A stretch of DNA of 17,238 nucleotides from contig CAZKWF010000033.1 of assembly GCA_964556565.1 (NCBI GenBank), positions 1 to 17,238 of the forward strand. The letters are read 5' to 3'. Source of the DNA: SOJZ01 sp964556565. GTDB lineage: Archaea; Thermoproteota; Bathyarchaeia; Bathyarchaeales; Bathyarchaeaceae. The notes below the pieces were generated by a model. That model made no database searches. It was not told the origin of the DNA and saw only the letters and a program-made list of their open reading frames with translations. A program made the position numbers and the translations under genes. Positions 1-8,289 of this stretch are shown piece by piece (within the stretch, counting starts at the first letter, position 1; each line of letters begins with the position of its first letter).

Positions 1-748
1 CCTCTCTAACGTAGAGCACTCCAACGCCTCTTGGGCCAAGGATTTTATAGCTACTCAGAGTCATCAAGTCGACTCCTAGCTCGTCAACGTTTATGGGGAT
101 TCTTCCATAGGCGTCTGACGCGTCTGTGTGAAATAGTGTCTCAGGATTTTTTTCCTTGACCATTTTAACAGCTTCCTTAATCGGCTCAACCGTCCCAATT
201 TCGTGATTAACCGACATTATGCTGACGAGTATGGTTGCTTTATCAATGGCATCAAGAAGCTTCTCCAAGTCCACGAAGCCTTCTTCATCAACTGGTATCT
301 TTTCAACTTTGAATCCGTATTTTTCAAGCATCTTTGAAGAGAACAGTATGCTCAGAGGCTCTATCTCCGAAACCACTATCTTGCTGCCCTTCTTTTTGTT
401 TGCTAATGCTGTACCGATCAAAGCTAGGTTATTCGACTCTGTTTCGCTAGGAGTGAAGTTTATTTCCTCAATTGAACTTGCCCCAACATATTCAGCTATG
501 TGCTGAGAAGCCTTCTGGATTTCTTCATAAGCCATCCATCCGGGTTTATGGGTTATCGTTGGATTGCCGTAAGCTTTTTCTGAGAAGTATGGAATCATCA
601 CTTCAACTATTTCTGTAGGTGTGCGACTAGAGTTTTCCAAGTCTAGGTAGACTTCTCTTTCTATTCCTTCATGAGCCTTAATCAGCTTCTCAACGCTTTC
701 GAATATGACAAAACCCCCAATAGAATCTTCTGGAACTATATGTTTCAT
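1..748 (-). CDS. Divergent class V aminotransferase / cysteine desulfurase-like protein, N-terminal part (C-terminus off the left edge)
   Basis: Translating the minus strand from the ATG at 748 gives 249 uninterrupted residues running off the left edge. The fold is that of NifS/IscS PLP enzymes, which release sulfur from cysteine. Recognisable pieces are a YLD start of the core (34-36), GNP (61-63), TESNN (103-107), VNHEIG (180-185), HTDA (207-210) and SSYKILGPRGVG (232-243), where K235 should be the PLP Schiff-base lysine and D209 the PLP-nitrogen aspartate. Aligned by eye to E. coli IscS, several pocket residues differ: H104 is P131, N155 is H182, Q183 is D212 and H205 is Y234. It may therefore be a paralogue with another substrate. 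About 30 residues precede the usual family start. An in-frame TAG at 769-767 limits the ORF, and no other ATG lies between. The catalytic cysteine loop is outside the window. The superfamily call is safe; the activity is uncertain. Confidence 0.85.
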   Translation of the reverse strand, partial: MKHIVPEDSIGGFVIFESVEKLIKAHEGIEREVYLDLENSSRTPTEIVEVMIPYFSEKAYGNPTITHKPGWMAYEEIQKASQHIAEYVGASSIEEINFTPSETESNNLALIGTALANKKKGSKIVVSEIEPLSILFSSKMLEKYGFKVEKIPVDEEGFVDLEKLLDAIDKATILVSIMSVNHEIGTVEPIKEAVKMVKEKNPETLFHTDASDAYGRIPINVDELGVDLMTLSSYKILGPRGVGVLYVRE

Positions 749-946
749 TCTTCGAATTATCTGTTTCTATGACCCGGCTGTAAATATGCATTTCCGTTTA
801 TGCATGCATTCGAAAACCATGTATATCTACTTCTGCGCGCGCTATATTGTAGAAGATTAATCTAGAATTATGTTAAGCAAAATTTATTAGTTTGAATTTA
901 GGTCTATGGCTAGCTGACAAGAGTAAATTGTAAGGTGATAACATTG
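749..946. promoter_or_regulatory. Divergent intergenic promoter region with ATGCAT palindromes
   Basis: This 198-nt AT-rich spacer separates two divergent genes. On the plus strand an archaeal TATA-like element (AATTTATTAG, 881-890) lies about 57 nt before the ATG at 947, implying a transcript start near 908. The site AAGGTGAT at 932-939 serves as ribosome binding site for that ATG. A palindrome ATGCATGCAT sits at 800-809, with a second ATGCAT at 786-791, between the two genes and close to the minus-strand start. These could be regulator sites. The promoter assignment is by eye only. Confidence 0.4.
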
Positions 947-2077
947 ATGAAAAGCAAAGTTTCTACTTTCGCACTAACACTACTATTAATTTGCATGCTG
1001 TCAATAACTTTTAACACTTTACTAGTCCAAGCTACGGATCCAGGAACAGGCAAATTTCTAACAATATATATCGATGGCCAAGGTTCTGTAAATGCACTCA
1101 AGGTTAAATCTGGTGACACCTGGGACTTTCCACCATCTATAACAGAGAAAGTGGGTGCTGGAACTGTTTTGTTAACGGCTACCGCCGCTGAAGGTTGGGA
1201 GTTCTCTCACTGGGATGGAGATGTAACCGATGACTCCGCATACCAAACGACGTATAAGACAGTAAAATACGGAGTAGTAACAGCAGTCTTTGTCAGAACA
1301 CTCTTTAAAATTACTGTTTCTACCACGGGTCAAGGAAATATTTCTCTGAATGGCGAAATCGTTGCAGGGGATGTCTATGTTGCATATGGTGCAACTCCAA
1401 CATTTACATTTATGCCCGAAGAAGACAACTACATTTCCTCAGTTGCAGTAAACGGTGGATATCTTAGCAGTTTTGCACCGAGTTACACTTTTCCACCTGT
1501 AACTGCGGATCAAACGCTCGACGTATACTTTTCTCTGGAAGGAACAGCTACAGTACCTGCTGGAACTGACGTGACTGTTTTTCTAAATCCATCTGAAAGC
1601 CTAATGTTCGATAACGCCGCAGGTGGAGGAACAGCAACTGTCGATGATTTAGAAGAGATAGCAGACTATCCAGTTGGGACGCTTGCTGCAGGCTGGATTA
1701 TTGACGTAGACTTTACCTTTTCTGATCAAGTATTGATTACACTACAATATGATCCCGGTAACTTGACTCTAGAACAACAACTTAACTTGCGCTTAATTCG
1801 AGGTGAAACGCTCGAAGCTGTTCGTAGCGATGTCAACGGTGACCTAGTAGTAAATGGAGATGACGTATCTGATGTAGCAAACGCGGTAAAACATCCTGAA
1901 TGGTATAATCCCCTGTGCGATGTAAATAACGATGGTGTCGTTAATGAAGATGACGTACATATAGTGAATGAAAACATAGGGGTGATCTTGGAAGACATAA
2001 CCTTTGGCGATGTTGACACGGTCAACCACATCATCTATGGAATAACCGATGAGTTCTCAATATTCGGAGTCCGCTAG
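947..2077 (+). CDS. Secreted beta-repeat protein with C-terminal dockerin-like domain
   Basis: The 376-residue protein starts with a clear signal peptide: a Lys-containing N-terminus, a hydrophobic stretch at about 8-26 and a likely cut after VQA (26-28). The mature part is acidic and beta-rich. The GWEFSHWDGDV segment (about 83-93) followed by ITVSTTGQGNISLNG resembles bacterial surface repeats of the InlB B-repeat/Flg_new_2 type. Residues about 295-345 carry two calcium-loop repeats, starting DVNGDLVVNGDD (295) and DVNNDGVVNEDD (325), spaced like a type I dockerin, the module that docks enzymes onto cohesins. About 30 residues follow it. I chose ATG 947 because AAGGTGAT (932-939) lies 7 nt upstream; in-frame GTG 935 and TTG 944 are alternatives but overlap or abut that site. 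No catalytic domain is visible, so its role may be structural or adhesive. No cohesin is encoded here. Confidence 0.8.
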   Translation: MKSKVSTFALTLLLICMLSITFNTLLVQATDPGTGKFLTIYIDGQGSVNALKVKSGDTWDFPPSITEKVGAGTVLLTATAAEGWEFSHWDGDVTDDSAYQTTYKTVKYGVVTAVFVRTLFKITVSTTGQGNISLNGEIVAGDVYVAYGATPTFTFMPEEDNYISSVAVNGGYLSSFAPSYTFPPVTADQTLDVYFSLEGTATVPAGTDVTVFLNPSESLMFDNAAGGGTATVDDLEEIADYPVGTLAAGWIIDVDFTFSDQVLITLQYDPGNLTLEQQLNLRLIRGETLEAVRSDVNGDLVVNGDDVSDVANAVKHPEWYNPLCDVNNDGVVNEDDVHIVNENIGVILEDITFGDVDTVNHIIYGITDEFSIFGVR

Positions 2078-2105
2078 CAAACTCGCAATACATCCAAGTC
2101 CATTC

Positions 2106-2118
2106 TGTCTTTTTTCTG
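2106..2118 (+). terminator. T-rich tract after the dockerin gene
   Basis: About 30 nt after the stop codon a pyrimidine-rich run with a T6 tract could end transcription, as T-runs alone do in archaea. No convincing stem is seen. It separates the secreted protein gene from the long TPR gene. Confidence 0.3.
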
Positions 2119-2316
2119 TTCTCAGATCATTACCCTGAGATTAGACTTTGTGAACGTTAATCCAAAATATAAGGAAGCTTCGATTGTCAGAATGATGTTT
2201 CTCTAAAACTCTCTTCATTAATACAGTTGCTTAGTGAAAGCATTATATTCTTGGAAACATTACATTCACTGTTAGAATTTCATGGATACTCACTCAGAGT
2301 TAATAGAGGGGACGTA

Positions 2317-5300
2317 ATGCCTCTGAACCTTAGCCTAGAGACAGTGCTGAAAAAAGCAAAAGAACAGGAAAAAAAGTATGGCTGGCTCTATGCAGCATGG
2401 TCTTATGAACAAGCGCTACATTTTGAATCAGAAACTGCTTCCTTTGCTGCGGATACTTGGCAACGGATAGGCTTTTGTTACGAACGGGCATCTAGACAGG
2501 CGGAAGACGTGGAAGAATTTAAAAAACTCAGACAACTGGCGGTGGAAGCATACATGAGCGCTGCAAAACTTTTTGAAAAGGAAGACGGCTTGGATAGTCA
2601 GGGGAAAAACGCACATTGCCGTGCATCGGTTGAATACGTACGTTCTTGGCTAGCATCCAGCCCTTCGGAGAAAGCGAGGATGCTTGATGAGGGTCTGGCT
2701 TTTGGAAACAAGGCTTTAGACGCGTTCAAAAAAAATGGAGACGAGCTGAATTATGGAAAGACTTGCAATGACTTGTTATTGTGCCTCTTTGAACGGCTAT
2801 TTCTTAGTTCTGACGATAAGGAGAAAAAAAGCATTTGCCAACAAGGAGCATACTATGGGAACGAGGCTATCTCAGCTCTTTCAAAAATCGACAATAAGAG
2901 TGAGCTCATTCGAGCCTATTCTATAGCGAGTCTTCTAAGCTGGTATGTTGCAAACATTAGTGAACGAGAAGAAGAACAGAAAGAAATGGCCGATCTAAGC
3001 GTGAATTACTCAGATAAAGCAATGGTCCTGTCCAGAGATGTGGACAATCCGTATGACATTGCGCTGTCCATGTGGCCAGCAGCTCTGTGTGCCCTTTATT
3101 TTGCGGGAAATACCAAATCCTCGTTGGCGCATTCCAGAGAAATGCTACAACAAGGGAACACCGTAAGCGATAATTACATAAAAGGGATCGCGTCTTACAT
3201 CCTTGCTTTTGTCTCTGATTGGATGGTTCCCAAAGAAAGGAATCCAGACAAAAAGAAGGCCCGATGCGAAGAGACTTTTAGGTACGCCCAAGATGCTGAG
3301 CGCTATCTTAGGTTGGTCGCTCAGGACTCTATAATCGCGGAGACCTACATGTTCTATGGTCAAAGCTACTCGTCTCTTATCCAAGAATCGATTAGTTCAT
3401 CAGAAAAACGGGCATTATCAAAAGAAGCTGTGAAAGTCGGACGAAAGGGATTGGAATACGCAGTCCGTTCAGGATCCCCAGACGCTATAGGTTCCGCTCT
3501 TCACGCTTTGAGCAAAACATTATTTTCCGCTTCAAATCTGGAACCCAGAACAGATTACAAAACTAAGTTGCTAAAAGAAGCGTTAGGTTACCGAGAAGAA
3601 TACACGAACATCGTTGAAAAAGCCTTCCCATCTATGGATTGGGTTCTTGGCGTAGGAAGGATCTATACAGCACAATTAGAAAGAGAGTTGTTCAGATTAG
3701 AAGTGGATCAAGACAAGAGGAGAGCACTTCTGGAACAGGCTGTCAAAGATATGGATGACGGCGTGTCGAAGTGCAAAAAGTGGATCACATCTCGTCCTAC
3801 GCCACCCCTAATAGGCATTGTTGCTGGTTTCGAAGACTCATTTGGCAAAATTTTAGATGAGCTTTATCTGCTGACCGAAGACGAGAAAATCCTGCGCAAA
3901 GCAAATGGAGCCTACAGTGACGCAGCAAAGCGATTTAGGGAAATTGAGTTGACCAGCCGTGTTGCGGAGTCCTATTGGAAGATAGCGAGAAACCAAGACC
4001 TGCTAGATGATACGGCGAAGGCTGCAAGAAACTTTGACAACGCATGCAAGGAGTATGAGGCCGCGGCTCAAAGTATGCCAAGTTTCTCAGACTTCTTTTT
4101 GGACTATGCCGTGTACATGGAAACATGGAGTGAAATCGAGAAGGCCAAATTCGCTCACAACAATAAGCGATATTCTATTGCAATGAAACACTACAGAAAG
4201 GCAGCGAACCTTTTGAAGCAAACCAGAAAGTGGAGTTATCTCTATTCAAACTTCTTGGCATGGGCACTTCTTGAAAAGGCAGAGGTGCTCAGCAGAAATG
4301 ATAGAAGCTCGAAATCGATTGAAGCGCTCAATGACGCAACGAAGTTCTTCGGCAACGCCAAGAGTTCTCTTGAAGTTGCATTTGATGAAGTCGAGGATGC
4401 GGACGAAAAGCATTTGGTTGAGAGACTGATCAAAGCGTCTGATACAAGAGCAGAATATTGCTTTGGAAGAGTCACCATAGAGGAAGCGAAAGTCCTAGAC
4501 CGGCAAGGCGAACATCTCGCGGGGGCCGAAAAATATGAGGCAGCAGCTAGAGTATTCCAAGATAGCTTGGATGCCGGTTCAGAGCAGAATCGCATAGAGC
4601 TGCAACCGATAATCTATCTTTGCAGGGCATGGCAGAAAATGCTGATGGCAGAGGCAAAGTCTTCTTCAAGCCTATATGAGGAGGCAGCAGGACTCTTTGA
4701 GAAAGCCAAAGAGCACGCACTTGATCAATCATCGAGTCTACTTGCTTTGGCTCACAGCAGTTTCTGTAGAGCGTTGAAAGCTGGGACAGAATTCGAAATC
4801 ACAAGAGATATTAAACTCTTTTCGGCCGCTAAGAAATACATGGAAGTTGCCACGGATTATTACCTTAAATCGGGCTTTCAGACAGCAGCTGAATACGCCA
4901 CTGGTATGCAACGCCTCTTCGACGCCTATATTTTCGTAGAAACTGCTAAGGAGGAGATAGATCCGGAGAAGAAGACAAGATACTACACGATGGCCGAAAA
5001 GGTCTTACAATTCGCTGCCGGATCCTTCACGAAAGCAAAGCACCCAGAAAAAACTGAGCAGGCCCAGCAGATTTTGAAGAAAGTTAGAGAGGAAAAGGAA
5101 TTAGCAGGGATATTGAGCGATATTTTACATGCTCCAACAATCGTTTCATCAACCTCAAGCTTCGCCACATTAGTCCCAAGAGAAGAAAAAGCTGTGGGTT
5201 TGGAAGGTTTTGAGGGTGCAAAAATTCAGACCACGCTGGTTCCGCAAATCCAACAAATCAAAACTGGAGAAGACTTGACCCTGGAGATACACATCGTCAA

Positions 5301-6960
5301 TGTGGGGAAAGAAGCCATTCTCCTCAGCCGAGTCAGTGAAATCCTTCCTTCAAGCTTCGAGCTGATTACCAAACCGGACTATTGTCGAGTTGAAAATTCC
5401 TATCTCAACTTGAAGGGAAAACGACTTGACCCGCTGAAGACTGAAGAGATTGCGTTGGTATTTAGATCACAGACTGAAGGCTCATTTGAGGTTGAACCCA
5501 AGATTGGGTATGTTAACGAAGCCGGCCATAGACTGTTGTGCGAACCAGAGCCTGCAACCATTGAAATTTCAGAAGGCTTTCCAAGTCGGATCGCCACAGG
5601 ATACGCAGAGTTAGACAAATTACTAATAGGCGGGATACCTGAAACCTACCCTGTCATCCTGACTTCTCCATTCTGCGATGAAAGAGACATATTGATCAAG
5701 AGATTTCTTGAAGTTGGAGCGAATAAAGGTGAAATTGTATTTTATCTCACTGTTAAACGGGGTGAGTACATACATCTTGCAGAGGCGCATAAATCAAACT
5801 TGTTCCTTTTCATATGTAATCCTCACGCAGACAAAATGATCAAGGATGCACCAAACGTATTTAAATTGAAGGGCGTGGAAAGCTTAACTGACATCAGCAT
5901 TGCCTTGACGAAGGCATTGCGCGAACTTGGAGACCTACAAGGTCTTGCAAAAAGGGTATGTGTTGAAATAGTCTCGGATGCTCTGCTTCAGCACCATGCT
6001 GCTACGACTAAGAGATGGTTAACTGAGCTTATCTCAGAATTGAGGGCACGAAAGTTCACCACATTAGCGGTGGTGAACCCCCTGATGCACCCTCTCCAAG
6101 ACGTACAAGCCATCCTCGGCCTCTTCGAAGGAGAAATCGCCATCTACGATGAAAAAACTAAAGGACGCTCACAAAAATTCCTAAAAATCAAACGACTGTA
6201 CAACCAAAAATACTTGGACACCCCACTACCCCTAAAAAAAGAAACGCTTGGTACGCCCACTGAAGTTTCAGAAGGCTTTCCGAGCCGGATCGCCACAGGA
6301 TACGCAGAGTTAGACAAATTACTAATAGGCGGGATACCTGAAACCTACCCCGTCATCCTGACTTCTCCATTCTGCGATGAAAGAGACATATTGATTGAGA
6401 AGTTTCTGAAAGAAGGAACAAAAGAAGGGGCGATAGCATTCTACATTAGTACAGAGGCAAATGGAATGGAAATCCTTGCTGAAGGGTTGCGATCAAACTT
6501 CTACCTTTTTGTTTGCAATCCTCGAGCCGACATAATGATTAAGGATTCACCTAACGTGATCAAACTAAGAAGTGGAACGATGAACCTAACCGACATTAAC
6601 ATTGCTTTAGACAGTGCCCTTCGTAAAATAGACACGATACCTAGCGGTTCAAAAAGAATTTGCATCACAATAATCTCAGATGTCCTACTTCAGCACCAAG
6701 CGGTTACAACTAAAAGATGGTTAACTGAGCTTATCTCAGAATTGAGGGCACGAAAGTTCACCACATTAGCGGTGGTGAACCCCCTGATGCACCCTCTCCA
6801 AGACGTACAAGCCATCCTCGGCCTCTTCGAAGGAGAAATCGCCATCTACGATGAAAAAACTAAAGGACGCTCACAAAAATTCCTAAAAATCAAACGACTG
6901 TACAACCAAAAATACTTGGACACCCCACTACCCCTAAAAAAAGAAACGCTGGGAAAGTAA
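2317..6960 (+). CDS. Giant TPR-solenoid protein with beta-sandwich and two tandem degenerate KaiC-like modules
   Basis: This is a 1547-residue cytoplasmic-looking protein without a signal peptide. Residues about 1-960 are helical pairs with A/Y/F/L spacing typical of tetratricopeptide-like repeats (for example AWSYEQALHFE, AEKYEAAARVFQ), suggesting a protein-binding solenoid. Residues about 968-1083 are beta-rich and resemble CARDB/NEW3-type Ig folds (IQQIKTGEDLTLEIHIVNVG). Two KaiC/RadA-like modules follow, about 1084-1311 and 1317-1545, each beginning RIATGYAELDKLLIGGIP. Where KaiC proteins have GGPGTGKT both read SPFCDERD, so the ATP-binding lysine is R1123 and R1356; the Walker B acidic residue is Glu in the first module and Thr in the second. 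Both should be inactive or differently active. ATG 2317 is preceded by GAGGGG at 2306-2311, and is preferred over an in-frame TTG at 2227. The next gene encodes an intact KaiC-like ATPase. I infer a scaffold or signalling role. Confidence 0.85.
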   Translation: MPLNLSLETVLKKAKEQEKKYGWLYAAWSYEQALHFESETASFAADTWQRIGFCYERASRQAEDVEEFKKLRQLAVEAYMSAAKLFEKEDGLDSQGKNAHCRASVEYVRSWLASSPSEKARMLDEGLAFGNKALDAFKKNGDELNYGKTCNDLLLCLFERLFLSSDDKEKKSICQQGAYYGNEAISALSKIDNKSELIRAYSIASLLSWYVANISEREEEQKEMADLSVNYSDKAMVLSRDVDNPYDIALSMWPAALCALYFAGNTKSSLAHSREMLQQGNTVSDNYIKGIASYILAFVSDWMVPKERNPDKKKARCEETFRYAQDAERYLRLVAQDSIIAETYMFYGQSYSSLIQESISSSEKRALSKEAVKVGRKGLEYAVRSGSPDAIGSALHALSKTLFSASNLEPRTDYKTKLLKEALGYREEYTNIVEKAFPSMDWVLGVGRIYTAQLERELFRLEVDQDKRRALLEQAVKDMDDGVSKCKKWITSRPTPPLIGIVAGFEDSFGKILDELYLLTEDEKILRKANGAYSDAAKRFREIELTSRVAESYWKIARNQDLLDDTAKAARNFDNACKEYEAAAQSMPSFSDFFLDYAVYMETWSEIEKAKFAHNNKRYSIAMKHYRKAANLLKQTRKWSYLYSNFLAWALLEKAEVLSRNDRSSKSIEALNDATKFFGNAKSSLEVAFDEVEDADEKHLVERLIKASDTRAEYCFGRVTIEEAKVLDRQGEHLAGAEKYEAAARVFQDSLDAGSEQNRIELQPIIYLCRAWQKMLMAEAKSSSSLYEEAAGLFEKAKEHALDQSSSLLALAHSSFCRALKAGTEFEITRDIKLFSAAKKYMEVATDYYLKSGFQTAAEYATGMQRLFDAYIFVETAKEEIDPEKKTRYYTMAEKVLQFAAGSFTKAKHPEKTEQAQQILKKVREEKELAGILSDILHAPTIVSSTSSFATLVPREEKAVGLEGFEGAKIQTTLVPQIQQIKTGEDLTLEIHIVNVGKEAILLSRVSEILPSSFELITKPDYCRVENSYLNLKGKRLDPLKTEEIALVFRSQTEGSFEVEPKIGYVNEAGHRLLCEPEPATIEISEGFPSRIATGYAELDKLLIGGIPETYPVILTSPFCDERDILIKRFLEVGANKGEIVFYLTVKRGEYIHLAEAHKSNLFLFICNPHADKMIKDAPNVFKLKGVESLTDISIALTKALRELGDLQGLAKRVCVEIVSDALLQHHAATTKRWLTELISELRARKFTTLAVVNPLMHPLQDVQAILGLFEGEIAIYDEKTKGRSQKFLKIKRLYNQKYLDTPLPLKKETLGTPTEVSEGFPSRIATGYAELDKLLIGGIPETYPVILTSPFCDERDILIEKFLKEGTKEGAIAFYISTEANGMEILAEGLRSNFYLFVCNPRADIMIKDSPNVIKLRSGTMNLTDINIALDSALRKIDTIPSGSKRICITIISDVLLQHQAVTTKRWLTELISELRARKFTTLAVVNPLMHPLQDVQAILGLFEGEIAIYDEKTKGRSQKFLKIKRLYNQKYLDTPLPLKKETLGK
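5567..6248 (+). repeat. Tandem intragenic repeat, unit A (KaiC-like module 1)
   Basis: Unit A consists of a 5' block (5567-5696), a centre (5697-6012) and a 3' block (6013-6248). Compared by eye with unit B (6266-6950), the 5' block has 3 mismatches in 130 bp (offset 699). The 3' block matches over all 236 bp (offset 702). The centre has diverged to roughly half identity at protein level and is 3 nt shorter than in unit B. The reading frame is kept. Confidence 0.95.
6266..6950 (+). repeat. Tandem intragenic repeat, unit B (KaiC-like module 2)
   Basis: This is the second copy of the module. Its blocks are 6266-6395 (nearly identical to 5567-5696), 6396-6714 (diverged, one codon longer than unit A) and 6715-6950 (identical to 6013-6248). 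The stop codon follows 3 codons later. The identical-diverged-identical pattern suggests the ends were homogenised by gene conversion or recombination. Confidence 0.95.
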
Positions 6961-7258
6961 TGTTTGCACAATGTGCTACATGAGAGTTACATACAAATTT
7001 CAGCCTAAAATCATTTGAAAATCATACTTTGAACAGATTTCAAAATTTTCCCCGAAATTTTTGCTATCCCTTTTTGTCATATCTTTGTGCAACATACAAC
7101 TTGACGAATGCTTGAATGCGTGCGTTACTGCACGATTCTTTGTGTTTGTTACAATTGGCAAGTGTCTAGAATAGGATAGGCCAAGTATCTGTTGCCTAAG
7201 ATGTGGTGGAAGAATACATATATATGCCCTCAGTGTCAACACTAAGTTTCAATTACGT
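6961..7258. other. Intergenic spacer between TPR and KaiC genes
   Basis: This AT-rich spacer of about 300 nt holds no credible ORF. T5 runs at 7058-7062 and 7071-7075, preceded by a weak inverted pair ATTTC (7037-7041) / GAAAT (7054-7058), could terminate the long upstream transcript. The promoter of the next gene lies at the right end. I see no RNA gene in it. Confidence 0.4.
7216..7226 (+). promoter_or_regulatory. TATA box for the KaiC-like gene
   Basis: ACATATATATG centred near 7221 is a good archaeal TATA element. It predicts a transcript start near 7247 and a leader of about 27 nt that contains GGAGG at 7261-7265, 8 nt before the ATG at 7274. The gene therefore probably has its own promoter and is not only read through from the TPR gene. 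Confidence 0.55.
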
Positions 7259-7273
7259 TTGGAGGATGAAAAG

Positions 7274-8053
7274 ATGGTCATTCGAAAAGCAGAGACGGGT
7301 ATAACCGGCCTAGACATGATGTTACGAGGTGGCTTTCCAGAGAGAAGGACCACATTGATAACAGGCGGACCAGGAACTGGAAAGACGATTTTCTGCTCAC
7401 AATTCTTACACCACGGTGCTACTGAAAAAGAAGAGAAAACCGTCTACCTAAGCCTAGATGAGAGCAAGTCGCAGTTTCTTGAAGAGATGCTTACGTTCGG
7501 TTGGGACTTCAAGAAATTGGAGCAGGAGGGATTATTCATTTTTATTGACGCATCTGATGTCAGACGCATTCCGGAACAAGCATTCGAGAAAAGGTCGGTC
7601 GGTAGCTTACCTGTGAGTGGAAAGGAACTTGCGCGTTCGCGCTTGATAGATGATATCTTTAAGACGTCTGCGGGAGGACAGCGCATGGACAAATTTTTCG
7701 ATGATCTTGGTGCTCAACGGATTGTGCTCGACTCAATGTCTGGTCTTACATTTCGTTTTACGGAGGCTTGGGAAAAAAGGCAGGCAATACTAGATATTAT
7801 GGAGGCTTTGAATAGTGTAGGAGCTACTTGCCTTATTACAAGCGAAGCTATATCGGTAGGTGAAGAAAGGCAGGTGCAGCCCGAAGAGTATCTGTCTCAG
7901 GGTGTTATAAATCTGCAAACACTTAGAAATGGAGAACGTGCTGTCAGAATTCTGAAAATGCGTGGCACTGAGGTTGATTCTGTTCCAAGACCTTATAAAA
8001 TAGTTGAAACTGGAATAGAAGTCTACTCAGATCAAAACATCTATCAAACCTAG
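7274..8053 (+). CDS. KaiC/RadA-like ATPase, single domain with intact P-loop
   Basis: The 259-residue protein begins TGITGLDMMLRGGFPE and carries a perfect Walker A, GGPGTGKT (31-38), then YLSLDES in the place of the KaiC acidic motif, and a Walker B IVLDSMS with D153. This is the RecA-fold KaiC/RAD55 family of archaeal ATPases, used in signalling, motility control or DNA-related roles; the specific function is not shown. It has one such domain where cyanobacterial KaiC has two. GGAGG (7261-7265) fixes the start at ATG 7274; an in-frame TTG at 7259 overlaps that site and is unlikely. It lies directly downstream of the TPR protein, whose two C-terminal modules belong to the same fold but lack the P-loop, so the two products may form mixed oligomers. 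That pairing is inference. Confidence 0.9.
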   Translation: MVIRKAETGITGLDMMLRGGFPERRTTLITGGPGTGKTIFCSQFLHHGATEKEEKTVYLSLDESKSQFLEEMLTFGWDFKKLEQEGLFIFIDASDVRRIPEQAFEKRSVGSLPVSGKELARSRLIDDIFKTSAGGQRMDKFFDDLGAQRIVLDSMSGLTFRFTEAWEKRQAILDIMEALNSVGATCLITSEAISVGEERQVQPEEYLSQGVINLQTLRNGERAVRILKMRGTEVDSVPRPYKIVETGIEVYSDQNIYQT

Positions 8054-8289
8054 GCAAAGTGATGAAAGTAATAGGCGTACATTCGAATATTTCGGTGCGT
8101 ACAAATTCTATCAGTTGCTTTTGATAAGCGGGAGGTCATCGGGCCATTTAGGCTTGTGTTTTGGTGGAAAGCAGAAATACTGGAGAAAACACAACTGAAA
8201 ACTGCATTTTCTTATATCAAATGAATGGTGATAAGCAAACTTTCACGTATCAGTATTTACAGTCAAAATCTGCATGCATACTTTCCATG

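Noticed and set aside
2227..2316. Upstream TTG start that would add 30 residues to the TPR protein
   Set aside because: No ribosome site precedes TTG 2227, while ATG 2317 has GAGGGG 5 nt upstream and the repeat region begins directly after it.
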